From Punica granatum (taxonomy: Eukaryota; Streptophyta; Magnoliopsida; Myrtales; Lythraceae), in NCBI RefSeq assembly GCF_007655135.1, contig NC_045132.1, positions 23,058,354 through 23,122,353 of the forward strand: 64,000 nt of DNA, in the 5' to 3' direction. The notes beneath the pieces were generated by a model. The model saw nothing but the letters and a program-made list of their open reading frames with translations, did no database searches and was not told the origin of the DNA. Positions 36,436-48,590 of the stretch are shown here, piece by piece (positions within the stretch are counted from its first letter, which is position 1; the number at the start of each line of letters is the position of its first letter). The position numbers were made by a program, and so were the translations under genes.

Positions 36436-37524
36436 TTTTATTTTAGTTTGTCCTTTTTTTTTCCCCATTCTTCCACTCTTATTTCATTTTTTTTTAATCC
36501 GAAAAAACAGAAAAAAGAGAGAGAAGGAAGAAAATGGCTTGACACCAGCGTTGGGCTTCCACCTCTCAGGCCCACACATTAAAAGCCCACTGGACCTCAA
36601 CTGCAGCCAGTGGTCCCGAGACCACCGAGATTCCTCCCTCTCCTACTCCCACAGCCCAATCACCGTCGCCAACCTGATCCCGGCCAGTCTCACTTCCGAT
36701 GCTTCTCTGGGGCCGGCTGACGGTCAATTCTTATTGACTCGTGGTATTATCACTTGAAATGTCCGTAAATTTTCTTGGTCCCACTGAGACCTAGGATCCC
36801 ACGACCGTTACTGGCTGCGAGGTCCACTAATCCGACGGCCCACAGCCTCTCCGTAGGTCCACATCGCGGTCAATGATACAATACAATACAATAACAATCC
36901 GTCGGAGCCAGCCAAAAGCAGAAAGGGCAAAAAAAAAAAAAAAATAAAAAAGAAAAAGAAAATCCCGTCGGGAAGGAGGGAAGGAAGGAAGGAAGGAAGG
37001 AAGGGAGAGTATCGGGTCGGGTCAGTCGTTTGCTCTGCTATCCTCAGCTTCTTCCCCTTTTGATTTGATGTGATTGATTTTGGGTTTTGGCTTGATTCGT
37101 TCCCAAGGAAAGCATCCCATCTCAGCTCAGATTCGAATCGGCGGAGCGGTGTTACTAGCAATCGATCGGGGCCCCAACCCAACGATGGAGAAGCAGCCGG
37201 CGACAGTCACTGCCCTCACTCGATTCAGCTTGCGCAGCCGCCGCCGCCGCTGCTGCTGAGATAGCTTCTTCAATCACCACCGGCGCTGCCTTTTTCTTGT
37301 CCAACAAATCTTACCAGCTCGGACATTCGTTGCGTTGCCGCTTTCGCTTCCAATCCAAGCCTCCTGCTGCTGCTGCTGCCGCCTCCCCACCATCATCACC
37401 ACCAACCACCTCCACTCCGCGCTTGTCCAAGCGCTCCCCCTGAATATGACCCCTTGCCTCCCTCGCTCTATTGGATCTCAGTCGCAGGTCCACTCCGCTT
37501 CTTTCTCTCCTCTCTCTGCCTCCG
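36436..37524. other. tRNA 3' flank and ARP3 promoter/5' leader
   Basis: No additional gene. GGCCCA/AGCCCA site II-like motifs occur at about 36568-36590. A tetranucleotide GGAA repeat lies at 36971-37005. The 37200-37520 stretch is CT- and GCC-rich, fitting a 5' leader of ARP3; several small upstream frames there are not supported as genes. Confidence 0.5.
36971..37005. repeat. (GGAA)n microsatellite
   Basis: About seven GGAA units upstream of ARP3, with one GGAGG interruption near the start. Confidence 0.9.
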
Positions 37525-40500
37525 ATGGACCCCGCCACCTCTCGCCCTGCCGTCGTCATCGACAACGGAACCGGGTACTACCCTCTCCCTCTCCCTCCTC
37601 CGTCTCGGGTTGTATCTATCGGGGTTTAGGTTTTTAGGGTGAAATTCATTGGCATTTTCGATCCGCAGGTACACTAAAATGGGGTTCGCCGGGAACGTGG
37701 AGCCCTGCTTCATCGTCCCTACGGTGGTCGCCGTGAACGAGTCGTTCCTTAACCAGTCTCGGGCCTCCTCCAAGAGCAGCAACTGGCTCGCCCAGCACAG
37801 CGCGGGAGTGATGGCCGATCTTGACTTTTTCATCGGGGATGAGGCGGTCTCGAGGTCGAGATCCAGCAGCACCTATAACCTCAGCTACCCAATCAAGCAT
37901 GGTCAGGTCGATAACTGGGACGCTATGGAGCGATTCTGGCAGCAGTGCATCTTCAACTACCTCCGCTGCGATCCCGAGGATCACTACTTCCTGTTGACGG
38001 AGAGCCCCCTAACTCCTCCCGAGAGCCGTGAATACACCGGAGAGATCATGTTCGAGACGTTCAATGTCCCCGGGCTCTACATTGCTGTCCAGCCTGTCCT
38101 CGCCCTTGCAGCCGGGTACACGACATCCAAGGTTGGTGTTTGAACTCGGAGAATTCTGTGTAGTTGCATTGCGTTGCATTTCCGGAGAATTATTTGGTGT
38201 TTTGGAATTCCAAATCAATTTGTCGTTCAAAGCTTGAATTTTGCTCTTATGGTTACCCAATATTATTGGTATTTATAGTCATATATAGAAGAAGCCGCTA
38301 TAGGAATGCTGCTTAGTGACCCTGGGAATGTTTGTTGAAAGTTGAACTTGAATTGGAATTCCAAATTTTGACAATCTTAATAATCCTTAGCTGCTACCTG
38401 CTTCTTAGCTTTCACGAATTTTCTCAGTTTAGCGGAATAATGTGCTTCCCGAGTAGTCGAATGTCACATGCACAGAAATGTTTTCCAACATCAAAGTTAT
38501 TTGTGTTGGCTGAGAAGTATATGCTAAACCTGTTAAAGTTGGAAGTATCAAAAAGCTGTTCAGTTCATTCTGGAAATTGAGGGATTTTGAGTTTATGATT
38601 CGTAAAACCTTTGGGATATTGCTTATCCAAAAAAAAAAAAAAACTTTGGGATATTTGCCTTATCAAAATATTAAGTTTTAAACTTTTCACCTATGGAAAA
38701 CCATAATTTAGCTATTGAAGAAATTGCTCCTTATTTGTCATGTGAGAAGATTGTCGAGTATTTCACCTATATGTATCTGATTTGAGATAGGATATCTGGC
38801 ACAGTTTTGTCTTTTCCTAATATTGGATGATATGCATGTTTTGGCTTGCAATTAGGTGGTTAAAGGAATAAATTTTGACATTAAGACAAGATAAATTTTC
38901 AATGTCCTTGGTTTTGGAATCATCTATCTCGTGTAACTTATGTGCCTCTTAATTGTCTTGCCCTGCTCAACTCTCTTCTTTAACATTGATCGATAGTTTT
39001 CTTAGTGTGAGATGACAGGGGTGGTTGTTGATGTTGGCGATGGGGCTACTCATGTTGTACCTGTTGCAGATGGTTATGTCATTGGTAGCAGCATTAAATC
39101 TATTCCTATAGCTGGGAAAGATGTTACTCTTTTTATCCAGCAGCTCATGCGGGTACTTTCTCTTGCTCTCGACATAAGACACTAGTAATGCACGTTTATA
39201 TGGAGCTTGCTTATTAGCAGTTAGGTTTATACTGTTGAATCTTAGAGGTAGTAATCCAGATCATATGTGTCTTCTAATATTAATCTCTCTCTGTTCCTCG
39301 TCCGACCAAATTGTTTTAGTTTTGTTTTGGAAGATAAAACTTTGGGGAATAAAAAGGATTTTGAGTCTCTTGATAGTGATACCTCTACTCAAATGTATAG
39401 CTCTGAGGAAGATTCTGTTACCATAGGTCTGCATCACTGAATCTGGCACTTTATGCGGTTTCATGTAGGAGAGAGGCGAGAATGTACCACCGGAAGACTC
39501 CTTTGAAGTAGCCCGTAAAGTGAAGGAAACGTATTGCTATACTTGTTCTGACATCGTCAAGGTGTTCTGCCCTAAATTATGTCTTGTTTTCATCTATAAG
39601 TATAATCTTGAAAAGAGGGATAGATTTAATGTTTTTGATACTATGCAGCCGAGGGATAATATGGTGTTTGAATTGCAGGAATTTAATAAGCATGACAAAG
39701 AACCATCCAAATATATCAAGCAATGGAGAGGGACTAAGCCAAAGACAGGAGCACCATATTCTTGCGACATAGGCTACGAACGATTTCTTGGTCCTGAGGT
39801 TAGCTTTCACTTATGATTTGTCTTTCTATTTTCGTAATCAAATCAAGAGATGAGTCATGATCTTATGTCTTTATATTGCTCCTTGTGAACTTGGTCTCTT
39901 TGAGTTGCATTTGTATTTTGTTTTCTAGTATTGTGGAGTGCTAACATGATTATAATGTTCTGTGTAGGTTTTCTTTAATCCAGAAATTTACAGCACTGAT
40001 TTCACTACTCCTTTACCTGATGTCATCGACAAATGTATACAGTCTGCCCCTATTGACACGAGGAGGGCGTTGTACAAGGTGCTGTTTAAAAACCTTTCAA
40101 GTTGGTGGCTGATAAATGCGATCAAGTGTAAAGTAGTAACTGTCCTGCTTGGCTCACCCAGTGGGGGAAAAATTAGTAAATGCCCTATAAGGCATCTACT
40201 AAGAAATCATTTTTGGTTTTAGATTGGTAGGAGTGCATTGAAATGATAAGCATACAAATATGAAGGTTATCAATTTTCTTCAGCTATCACAATGGTGGTA
40301 AGTACGCAGGAAGATGATCCCTGAGGGGACTCATTTGGGATTTGTCTCGGATAGTGTGTTCTGGTCTTTTACTGAGGAAAGGTGCATTGTAGACTTGACT
40401 TTCATTATTGTCAGGGTTTGCTTCAATTTGGCAATAATTTGTTGGAGTCATATATCTCTAGTGAACCTGACTTCGGCATATATATCTCTCCCTAGCCATC

Positions 40501-41401
40501 AAGGTCATCTGTTCGACTAAATCAAAATTCTATTTCTAGATTCAGATAGCTCTAGTTTTTGGGTAAATTTCTCCCTTACAGAGCAGCTTAAAGATGCTTG
40601 GCAAATTTATTAAGAAATACAACTCATGAAACTTGACCCTCGCAGAATATAGTTTTGTCTGGAGGATCAACTATGTTCAAGGATTTTAATAGGAGGTTGC
40701 AACGAGATCTGAAGAAGATTGTGGATGCTCGAGTCCTTGCTTCTGAAGCTCGACTTGGTGGGGAAATAAAAGTAAGTCTAAGAACATTCTGCTGTGATTC
40801 CCTTTGATTCTATGAGCTGGAAAAGGATTTCTTCTCATCTCATCATTCCCTCTGTAGGCACAGCCAGTAGAAGTGAATGTTGTAAGCCATCCTATCCAGA
40901 GATTTGCGGTTTGGTTTGGTGGCTCTGTACTCGCATCTACACCTGAATTTTTCGAGGCATGCCTGCAATACCAAATATACCTTTTATTTATTTACTTATT
41001 TATTTATTTTCACATGTGATTCCTAAGGTTAGCTTTTCAGAGTCCTCGACCTTAATTCTATAGAAATGAGAAGTGCCTATGACAACTCAAAAATTCTAGT
41101 GGAGCATGCTTTTGGTATTCTTATACAATGTTTCACATGAAACATGTTCTCGCATTAGCTGGCTTTAAGCAATTCAGGGTCCGTATCATGTAAAAAGACA
41201 CAATAAATTTCAATCAGTTATCTTTATGATCCGTATGTAAGTTGGGCTTAATAAGTGAAACTGTAACAAAATAATTGTGATTTTTCAGTACCATGGTCTG
41301 AGTCCATGCTCTATGTGCAGGCTTGTCATACAAAAGCGGAGTACGAGGAGTATGGAGCTAGTATTTGTCGTACAAATCCAGTTTTCAAGGGAATGTATTG
41401 A
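37525..41401 (+). CDS. ARP3: Actin-related protein 3 (ARP2/3 complex subunit)
   Basis: Nine exons: 37525-37574, 37669-38131, 39006-39152, 39469-39561, 39679-39798, 39968-40078, 40646-40771, 40858-40956 and 41321-41401. They give 429 residues. Recognisable ARP3 blocks are [19 protein letters not shown] (nucleotide-binding P-loop), [95 protein letters not shown] and the C-terminus [18 protein letters not shown]3 heads the ARP2/3 complex that nucleates branched actin; Arabidopsis mutants (DISTORTED1) have deformed trichomes. Length and sequence match the family closely. Exon 3 must begin at TGTGAGATGACAG after TTAG to keep the conserved CEMTG. The last intron (40957-41320) starts with GC (GAG/GCATGC), not GT; no GT donor nearby keeps the reading frame. 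Confidence 0.96.
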
Positions 41402-42427
41402 ATCAAGAACAAAAATCCCAATCATCTGCGAGCATAATTGGTGAGAAGTATCTCGAAATTGCCTGGAGGGTTTCCACCCTCCATCTGGTTCCTCGATTTT
41501 ACTTCCAGTGGGCCCTTATTCACTTGGCACTGACATGAATCCGCGAAGTTGCTTCTCAAGGTGGTGTAAAATATGGAAAATTTTGTTCCTGCATTTGTAA
41601 GAAATGGTTTCTTGTGTTCATTCTTTACTAGGGAGCTAGTTTTCTTTTTCCTTGGCAGAGATCTTAGGATGCTGCAACTGTAGCTAGAAGGGGTCTGCCA
41701 CGGAGACTTTGGGGTCGGATTTATAGTCCTCGTTCAGGTACATTTTCATGGATGCTGAATTGCAATTTTTGTGTTCAGCATTAGGCATGATAATGATTGG
41801 AGTTCTTCCACCATTTTGTTACTTGTCAATATACACTTCCAAGCGGAGCATAAGATTCTTTCTGATCCAGTTGGATGATTTGTTTATGGAAAACGATTTC
41901 GATGTAAACTCTGCCCAATGCTTTATAAATTTTACCACGTCTGAGTTAAATGATCGATTCGGGCATTCTATGTCTCTGGGAAAGCTCTAGGACTTCGTTA
42001 TCAGTATACTGGCAGAGCAGAAAGATGCATATGACAATGAGACATCGGTATTCCTGGAAAAACCATCGAGCGGAACAAGAGGAAATAAGATTGAGTATAC
42101 ATTCATTTTCGGTAATCGAACAAGCCGAAGACTGGTTGGATGTCTTCATATGAATGCCAAAATAATTTTCCATAACTACTGAACAGAACTGGGACAACGT
42201 CTACAATGATATCCACCGAACTATGTAATCAATGAGTAGCTTTATTCGATTGCATATCAGCGTGGAATATTGTTAACACAAAAAAACACAAAAAAGAAAA
42301 AGAAAAGAAGAGATGATCGAGTTCAATTGTTGCAATTTTTTTTTATATGTACGTAGTTCCCATGCTAGATGGCACGTGAACAGTTGTATACAGGCGATCA
42401 TATTTATTCAGGATGGAGCACTACTGC
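41402..42427. other. ARP3 3' region and spacer
   Basis: Expected 3' UTR of ARP3 followed by spacer shared with the 3' end of the minus-strand gene at 42428. The open frame at 41748-41990 is not recognised. Confidence 0.5.
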
Positions 42428-42751
42428 TTAGAAGAAGTATCCCGCGGCCGTGACGACTGCAGCAACAGCAGAGACCTTGAGAGCGGTGGCGCCGTTGCTG
42501 CTGGGAGATGAAGCGGGTGCTGTAGGGGGGAAGGCTCCGGCGGGGACAGGCCCACCAATGGGGGCTGCCTCGGCACTGTTGACGTTGCCAGAGGGAGAGC
42601 TGCCCTCATCGATGGCACCAATGGCGGAGTCCGGTGCCTCGGATGCAGCACCGGGTGAGACGGGAGCAATGGTGTCATCGTAGCTGGCGGCACAGGCAAG
42701 GCCAATCACAGCCATGAAGACGACGAAGAGGACTGCAGCCTGGCGTGCCAT
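42428..42751 (-). CDS. BCP1-like arabinogalactan protein with predicted GPI anchor
   Basis: A single-exon 107-residue protein. It starts with a signal peptide (MARQAAVLFVVFMAVIGLA, cleavage likely after ACA). The middle is rich in Ala, Pro, Ser and Gly with dispersed AP, SP and PS dipeptides suited to prolyl hydroxylation and arabinogalactan attachment (APVSPGAASEAP, PTAPASSPSS). A C-terminal hydrophobic tail follows (ALKVSAVAAVVTAAGYFF) after a small-residue site SSNGA, as in GPI-anchored AGPs. The ending GATALKVSAVA resembles the anther/pollen protein BCP1. It would act at the plasma membrane or cell wall. Assignment as an AGP is firm by composition; the BCP1 relation is by recall. Confidence 0.85.
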   Translation of the reverse strand: MARQAAVLFVVFMAVIGLACAASYDDTIAPVSPGAASEAPDSAIGAIDEGSSPSGNVNSAEAAPIGGPVPAGAFPPTAPASSPSSNGATALKVSAVAAVVTAAGYFF

Positions 42752-44278
42752 TTTTGGGGTGATACGAAGGCGTTTTTACGAGGGTCGGTTGGGGCGAGTT
42801 GTTGCAGATATCTCTCTTAGATGTTGAGAAATAAGAGAAACACTGCGTTGGGATGGAGGGGGAGAGGGGACGAGGCTTATGAAGGAGGCTGGGGATGGCT
42901 AATGTGGGAAGGGCCTTACCGTTTTGTGAGGAGAGCCATGAGACTGCAAATAACCAATTGCTTATGGTTAGAAACTCAAAAGCCTAATCTTAGAATGGGA
43001 TAGTGGTCTTTGTGTCAATGTGGGGTTGAATTATTGATTCTTTATTTGGATTTTCCTTTTTTTGGGACAAAAAGGTCAAACTTAGTTTATTAGGGGTGAA
43101 CACTTCAGGGAAAAAAGAGAGAGAGATTATGTTAAGGTTGTCAAAAAGTGCATGTTTGTGCTATAGCAAGCATAGACAATGTCATTCTAGGACTTTATTA
43201 GCGATGATGTGGATTGCATTACGTCGATATTCAGATAATCTTTGGAGGTCGAGGTAGGCTCTTGATATGCAGGGACAAAAGATGGTCGTAGCTTTGCGCA
43301 GACGGAACCTTTAGGCTTTATAATACGAAGATAAACAATTGAAATCCAAATGAATTTTATTAATCAACATATCTTTGGACCATCAGTACGATGTTATGGC
43401 TCGTTTGAAGCCCGAAAATAATGGAGAAAAGGAAAGGGAAAGATAAAGACTGCCCCTTTCTGTCGCTCTACCCTTAATAATGGAGCATTGACCCTGGTGG
43501 TCTATCACTCACTAGCACAGAATGACATGGACAGTTCTTATGTTTGCTTTTGTTTGCGCCGACGGTGAGAGTAAATGAATGGAGTTAATATTTATTGGAT
43601 GGGATGGGATGGGATTGAGTGTTTCTGTCTTGCTGGGGACATATAAATGAGATTTGGTGGCTACTTAATGGCAAAGGCTGCATTCGTCGGGGACATGATC
43701 TTCAACAATGTTAGCCTTTTGCTTTCTTGGTGTTTGTTGATAGGATGGTTGGTCGGCTTTGTTAATTTTATACTGCTCTTCATTGGATGATAGAAAGACT
43801 GTCCAATAAGTGATTCGAAAAAAGAAAAAAGAAAAATCGATTATCACCGAAATAGAACCATTTTAATTGGTTGCTATATTCGTATTATTGTCTTCCATAA
43901 TGCTCTTGCAATGGTGCCACACCCACAAGATTGCAACTGCCATTACACTAATGGTCCACACTCGATGTGATCCTTATGATCTATCGGTTACGAAGTTTAA
44001 TTCTGTCTATGTCGATAGGTATGATACAATAGATTTCCATACATTTAGTCGGTTTTAGGAATATCATATGATCGTAAATCCTTTGGGGGCCTTCGCTATA
44101 GCAGGAAAATTCGGATAGGATCGATCAACGTTCATGCTCCAATTCCTCAATCTAATTTTATCGTATAACCCACTATGGTTCTTGGGCCACTGGGAAACAG
44201 AGCAGAAGGTAGGAACCAGAAAATATACAAAGGAAAATATTCCTAGTGTTCTATAATTACACTTGGCATCAAACACAC

Positions 44279-44316
<38 letters not shown>

Positions 44317-44369
44317 GCCTCCTTCTCTTAAGTCATTTAGTTTAGTTATAGATTGGTACATAGAATGGG
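42752..44369. other. Spacer between the AGP gene and the pectate lyase gene
   Basis: Should include the AGP promoter (42752-43000) and the pectate lyase 3' flank. A (TA)n-type tract lies at 44279-44315. No gene recognised. Confidence 0.5.
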
Positions 44370-46240
44370 CTAACATCGCCTTCCCTTCTTGCAACTCAGT
44401 GCACCGGCATTGCCTGTGATTGAACCCACCAACGAGGACGGCCTCGCCCCTAAGCTCGATGCCCTGGCATAGCTGGAAGACGCACCGGCCCCAGATGCTG
44501 TGAAGAAAGCGCCGTTCACCATCAGGTCCCCCTCTGACCTCCAGTTCCAGTTTCTCCACTCGCTTTCCGGCGCATCCTCATGCTTGGTCACCTGATATCA
44601 TTTTTCACACGAGTTTTTGAACCGGGGAAAGAATCACGATCATGGAATTAACTATGGACGACTCGGGTGAGGGGTTAACACGCACTACGTGTATCACATC
44701 CATGTATGTCCAGCTAGCCCCCTCCATATAATGGGAAGAGGGTGCAATGAAGTGCACTCATATGGATATCGCTTTAATTAACATGAATACGAACTTGAAA
44801 TCAACATGTTCTTTCGCAGGGCACCGCTTATCTTTCCGGGCCATAAGGTACAATACGAACTAAAAGAATTAATTAAAAAGTAAGGTTCATCGACCCGTTT
44901 ATTAATTCGGGCCCGATTAACCTATATGGTCAATAATTATTAGATTTCTCTCTAAGTTCACCATAAGAATGCTTACCTCTTTGTCAAACTGACCATCTGG
45001 AGCAACAAATCTATTCCCTTGACTGTTGATGGTTGGAGAAGCACTGCCACCGATAGCATACATTTCCCAATGGGTGTAGTCGTTATTCACCACGTGAAAA
45101 TACCCATGTCTGCATCTGCAATAGTTAGAAAAAAATAAAATAAAAACCGAAATGTCAATAAATAAGTTGAGATCAGCTTATAATCTTATCGGAAAAATTC
45201 AAAATAAAATTTGACACAATTGGAACAATACACGTAAAAGTATAGATAAATAGATCAATCTTACCTGGGCATCCTCTGCACCAATCCTTCACCAAAATGG
45301 TTAAAGGCAATGGTGATCTGCATGTTCTTATCCTGAGTGTAAGAGTCACTGTGCCCAAGCAGCATGACCTTGTCATGGTGAGTCAGGTAATTGTTCGAGA
45401 TGGTGATCGCGGTCGAGCCATGGATGGTGTCGATAAGCCCATCCCTGCAGTTAGACAGCGAGCAATGGTCGACCCACACATGGGACCCCCCGAATATCGA
45501 CACCCCATCTCCATCCGAGAGGGTCCGCCAACCATAGTGCTCGGGCGAGTCCCTCACGTACGTGTTCCCACCCTGCTTGCAGTCGTGAATGTTGAGGCCG
45601 TGGATTATGATGTTCGTCACGTACTGGATCGTGATGCAGGGGCCGCCCGCAATGTGCACACTCGCGCCCCGGCCGTCGATCGTCTTGAAGGAGTTCATGA
45701 TGAGTTCCTCCTTGAGCTTGATCACCATGTCGCGAGCGAAGATGATCCACAGAGGCTCGTTCTGGATCACGGCGTACCTGAGGGTGCCTGGATTGGGGTT
45801 CACGGGGTCGTCATCACCAGGATCAGTGACCACGTAGATCTGCCCGTCCCGACCCCCGATTGCGTGCTTCCCAAACCCGATCGCACAGTCCGCCAGCCTT
45901 TGGCGGTTCCTCTCCCAGTCGGGGTCGCACCTCCAACAGTCGTCGATGGGGTTCCCAGTCCCACAGGAGAGGAATCCCAGCTTCCTCCTAGTAGCATTGA
46001 CAATGCTCCTGCATAATTAAGGAATCCAAGCTATTACATGCTCATTTATCACTATAACCGAGCGGCAAAGGAACTACATTAGCAACTCGATGTGAATAAG
46101 CTGAGTTCTGCTTACTCATGTACTTCTCGGACGACTGATTCGGCATCTTGAACGGCCGAGGAAGGAACGAATGCGGGAGCTGCACCGACAATGTTGGGCA
46201 AGAGGAATACAAGGAGGACTAATTGATGCAACAATGCCAT
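44370..46240 (-). CDS. Secreted pectate lyase (polysaccharide lyase family 1)
   Basis: Four exons: 46240-46116, 46008-45265, 45115-44977 and 44591-44370, GT-AG and in phase, 409 residues. A signal peptide ([20 protein letters not shown]) directs secretion. The mature protein has [20 protein letters not shown] and [15 protein letters not shown]. It carries the PL1 core with [20 protein letters not shown], calcium-site residues in [33 protein letters not shown], and the catalytic arginine block [20 protein letters not shown]. The enzyme cleaves de-esterified pectin by beta-elimination with calcium, loosening the wall. Length and motifs are normal for plant pectate lyases. A TATA box lies 106 bp before the ATG. 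It may be pollen-expressed, as many relatives are; this is inference. Confidence 0.96.
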
Positions 46241-46345
46241 TACTCTCGGTCCTCTTCAAGACCTGCCTCGCCTAGAGACAGACTACGTCGGTCGAACAAA
46301 AGTACAATTCTGTGTGTGAGGAAGTTTGAGGCTAAGGACATGGAA

Positions 46346-46352
46346 ATTTATA
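46346..46352 (-). promoter_or_regulatory. TATA box of the pectate lyase gene
   Basis: On the minus strand CTATAAATTT lies 106 bp before the start codon at 46240, a normal spacing for a short plant 5' leader. Confidence 0.6.
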
Positions 46353-48099
46353 GAGGGCTGTGTGAGCCATTTAAAAAAAAGTACCCCATCAATTCCCGAA
46401 CTGTTCACTAATTGGGCCCCTTTCGAGAGGGTCCCGCTCGGACCGACATTAAGGTTTTGGCGCTCTAACTCACTCTTAGGTTACGAGAAGAAGCCACAAG
46501 TCTAGGACATAACATAACCGACGATGGTAGCAGAGGGGATCCTGATCAGAGACGGATCCTGGATACGACATTGTGATCGGAAAACCCGAAGGTAGTACTC
46601 TTTTTTATGTATGTATGTATGTATGTATGTGTGTGTGTTATCTTAGATCATTTGGACAAATCAAAGCCCATTTACAATCACAAGCACACAGACCGACAGT
46701 TTCTTACAGTGTCTTGGCCCTGTTCGAGCTGTGTGTTGACAAGTGCACATACAAGTCTCTCTTCAGTTATTGCTGCCGCCAAATTCGGTTGGAAGTTTTG
46801 CTTAAATTTGGTTGATTTTCCACTTCCGAATTTCAGCTCTTTCCCCTTACTATTACTGGCTAGGCTCATACCTAGTTTGTCCCTCTACATTGATATTGTT
46901 TGTCCAATCGAGTGCCAACGGGTAATGAATTGCCTTATCTAGTACTGTATCACGTACTTCGGTGTTGTTCTGTTATTACTGCACAATCAAGATGCAAGAA
47001 CACGTATCGAGTCGCTAGCATGGCGAACATGCCATTTATGATGAGGGGTCGAAACTGCTGCGGTCCTGAACCCTAACATTCTTGATATGGCCCCCCAGCC
47101 TTCGGTATCTAACACGTACAGTGAAATAAATGGGACATGAAGACGAAATGATAGATGCGGTTCCATATTTCTTACTTTCACACCATTTCCATTCTTGTTT
47201 TGAATATCTGACAAGCTTATAAATGCTAAAGAGCGAACCATATATTCATCTCCAATTTTAGATAAGAGATTACAAATTTCGGGTTTTTCTAGGAGGCAGT
47301 ATCTTGTCAGGCCCCATTTATGTTTCTTCTTAGCTTGAAAATCATTCCGGTGAATTGAACGATAGAAGATTTTACGTTACATGCATGTAAATCTACGATT
47401 GATTGAAATTTATAAGAGAAGAGATCAAATAACATAGCATTTATTATGGCGGAGCAGATCTCCTATGGAATTTATTTTTTTGGCAGAATTTCTTATCCCC
47501 TCTTATTCTAAATAATCGTCTGATTTCCATATATTCTATGATATATGACTGACAAACTCTGCAGTCGAGGATGAAAGGAAAACTGTGAATAGGGTTAGCA
47601 TGATAATTAAGGGGCACGACATCCTTGGTGAAATTTCAAATTCGAATGACCATAAAATACTATGCAAGAGAACTCTTTCTATTAGATCATCTACACTGTC
47701 TATGTAGCCAAACCGATTTATTCTCCGGACTTACCGAGTATTTACGTGGGTCATGAGAATTATTCCATCGTAAGTGCAGACAATCCTCAGTATAAAAAAC
47801 TGAGAATTAATCTATAAAACAAGAAATAATGTTATTTTTGATGTTTTCAAAGTTAATGGCACATGGCATTAATCAGCAACTCCTTTTCTGATAATTATTT
47901 TTTTTAAAAAAAAAAGAAAAAAGCTCCTTTTTCTGACGTTAACGTAACAAGGGAAGGGAACTAACTGATGCCTCTTTCTATTCTCACCATTCTATATTTA
48001 GAAGATCCATCCATTGGAGGCTGTAGAAGTATCGATTGCTCGTATTCTTCGGTTTGCACTGATGTATCTCATTCTTCTTGCATGACTCGTGTGAGATAC
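46353..48099. other. Intergenic region
   Basis: No gene recognised. A TATG/GT compound microsatellite is at 46606-46638. Confidence 0.5.
46606..46638. repeat. (TATG)n(TG)n microsatellite
   Basis: About six TATG units followed by five TG units. Confidence 0.9.
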
Positions 48100-48590
48100 C
48101 GTGATCATCGATCCCAAGTCCTAATGTCCTTTCGGGTCTCTAAAGCAGCATATAATTCCCGAAGAGTCCCAACTAGCGGGCAATCTGATGTATTAAATCC
48201 ACACAACTTTTGCATGGTCTTACAGGCCATGGTCAACTGTCCTTTTCGAGATATTCGATAGACTAGGATCACCCACTCTGATATCATTCATAACCTCAAG
48301 GGTCTCCATGGTATGCAAATAACTTGACCTGCACAGACATAAGAAAACGATCTGCTCTATAAACAATCACTAATTATTAGACTATAAGCATATCCAGACT
48401 CTTATATGACTGACAAAACCATCAATGCGATAACACGAGTATAGATCACTATAAATAGATTATTCTACTCGATGTCTTTATAGTTGCTCATCATATTCTA
48501 ATAATTCATCGATACTTTCTGGTGTTATATCAATATCAATAATCATCAATAATCTAATCTAAAATCCACTCTCAATCATCAATGATTCAT
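48100..48590 (-). mobile_element. Possible LTR retrotransposon relic with degenerate primer-binding site
   Basis: On the minus strand, TGATATCAGAGTGGGTGATCC around 48267-48287 resembles the initiator-Met primer-binding site (TGGTATCAGAGC) with two changes. It is preceded (48290-48590) by AT-rich LTR-like sequence and followed by a short frame encoding MACKTMQKLCGFNTSD and ELYAALETRKDIR. No pol gene is present and the LTR edges were not found. Confidence 0.3.

Noticed and set aside
37468..37984. Minus-strand frames of 112-134 codons
   Set aside because: Antisense over ARP3 exons 1-2; the ARP3 reading is unambiguous.
45297..46016. 239-codon plus-strand open frame
   Set aside because: Antisense shadow of the large pectate lyase exon; no family resemblance.
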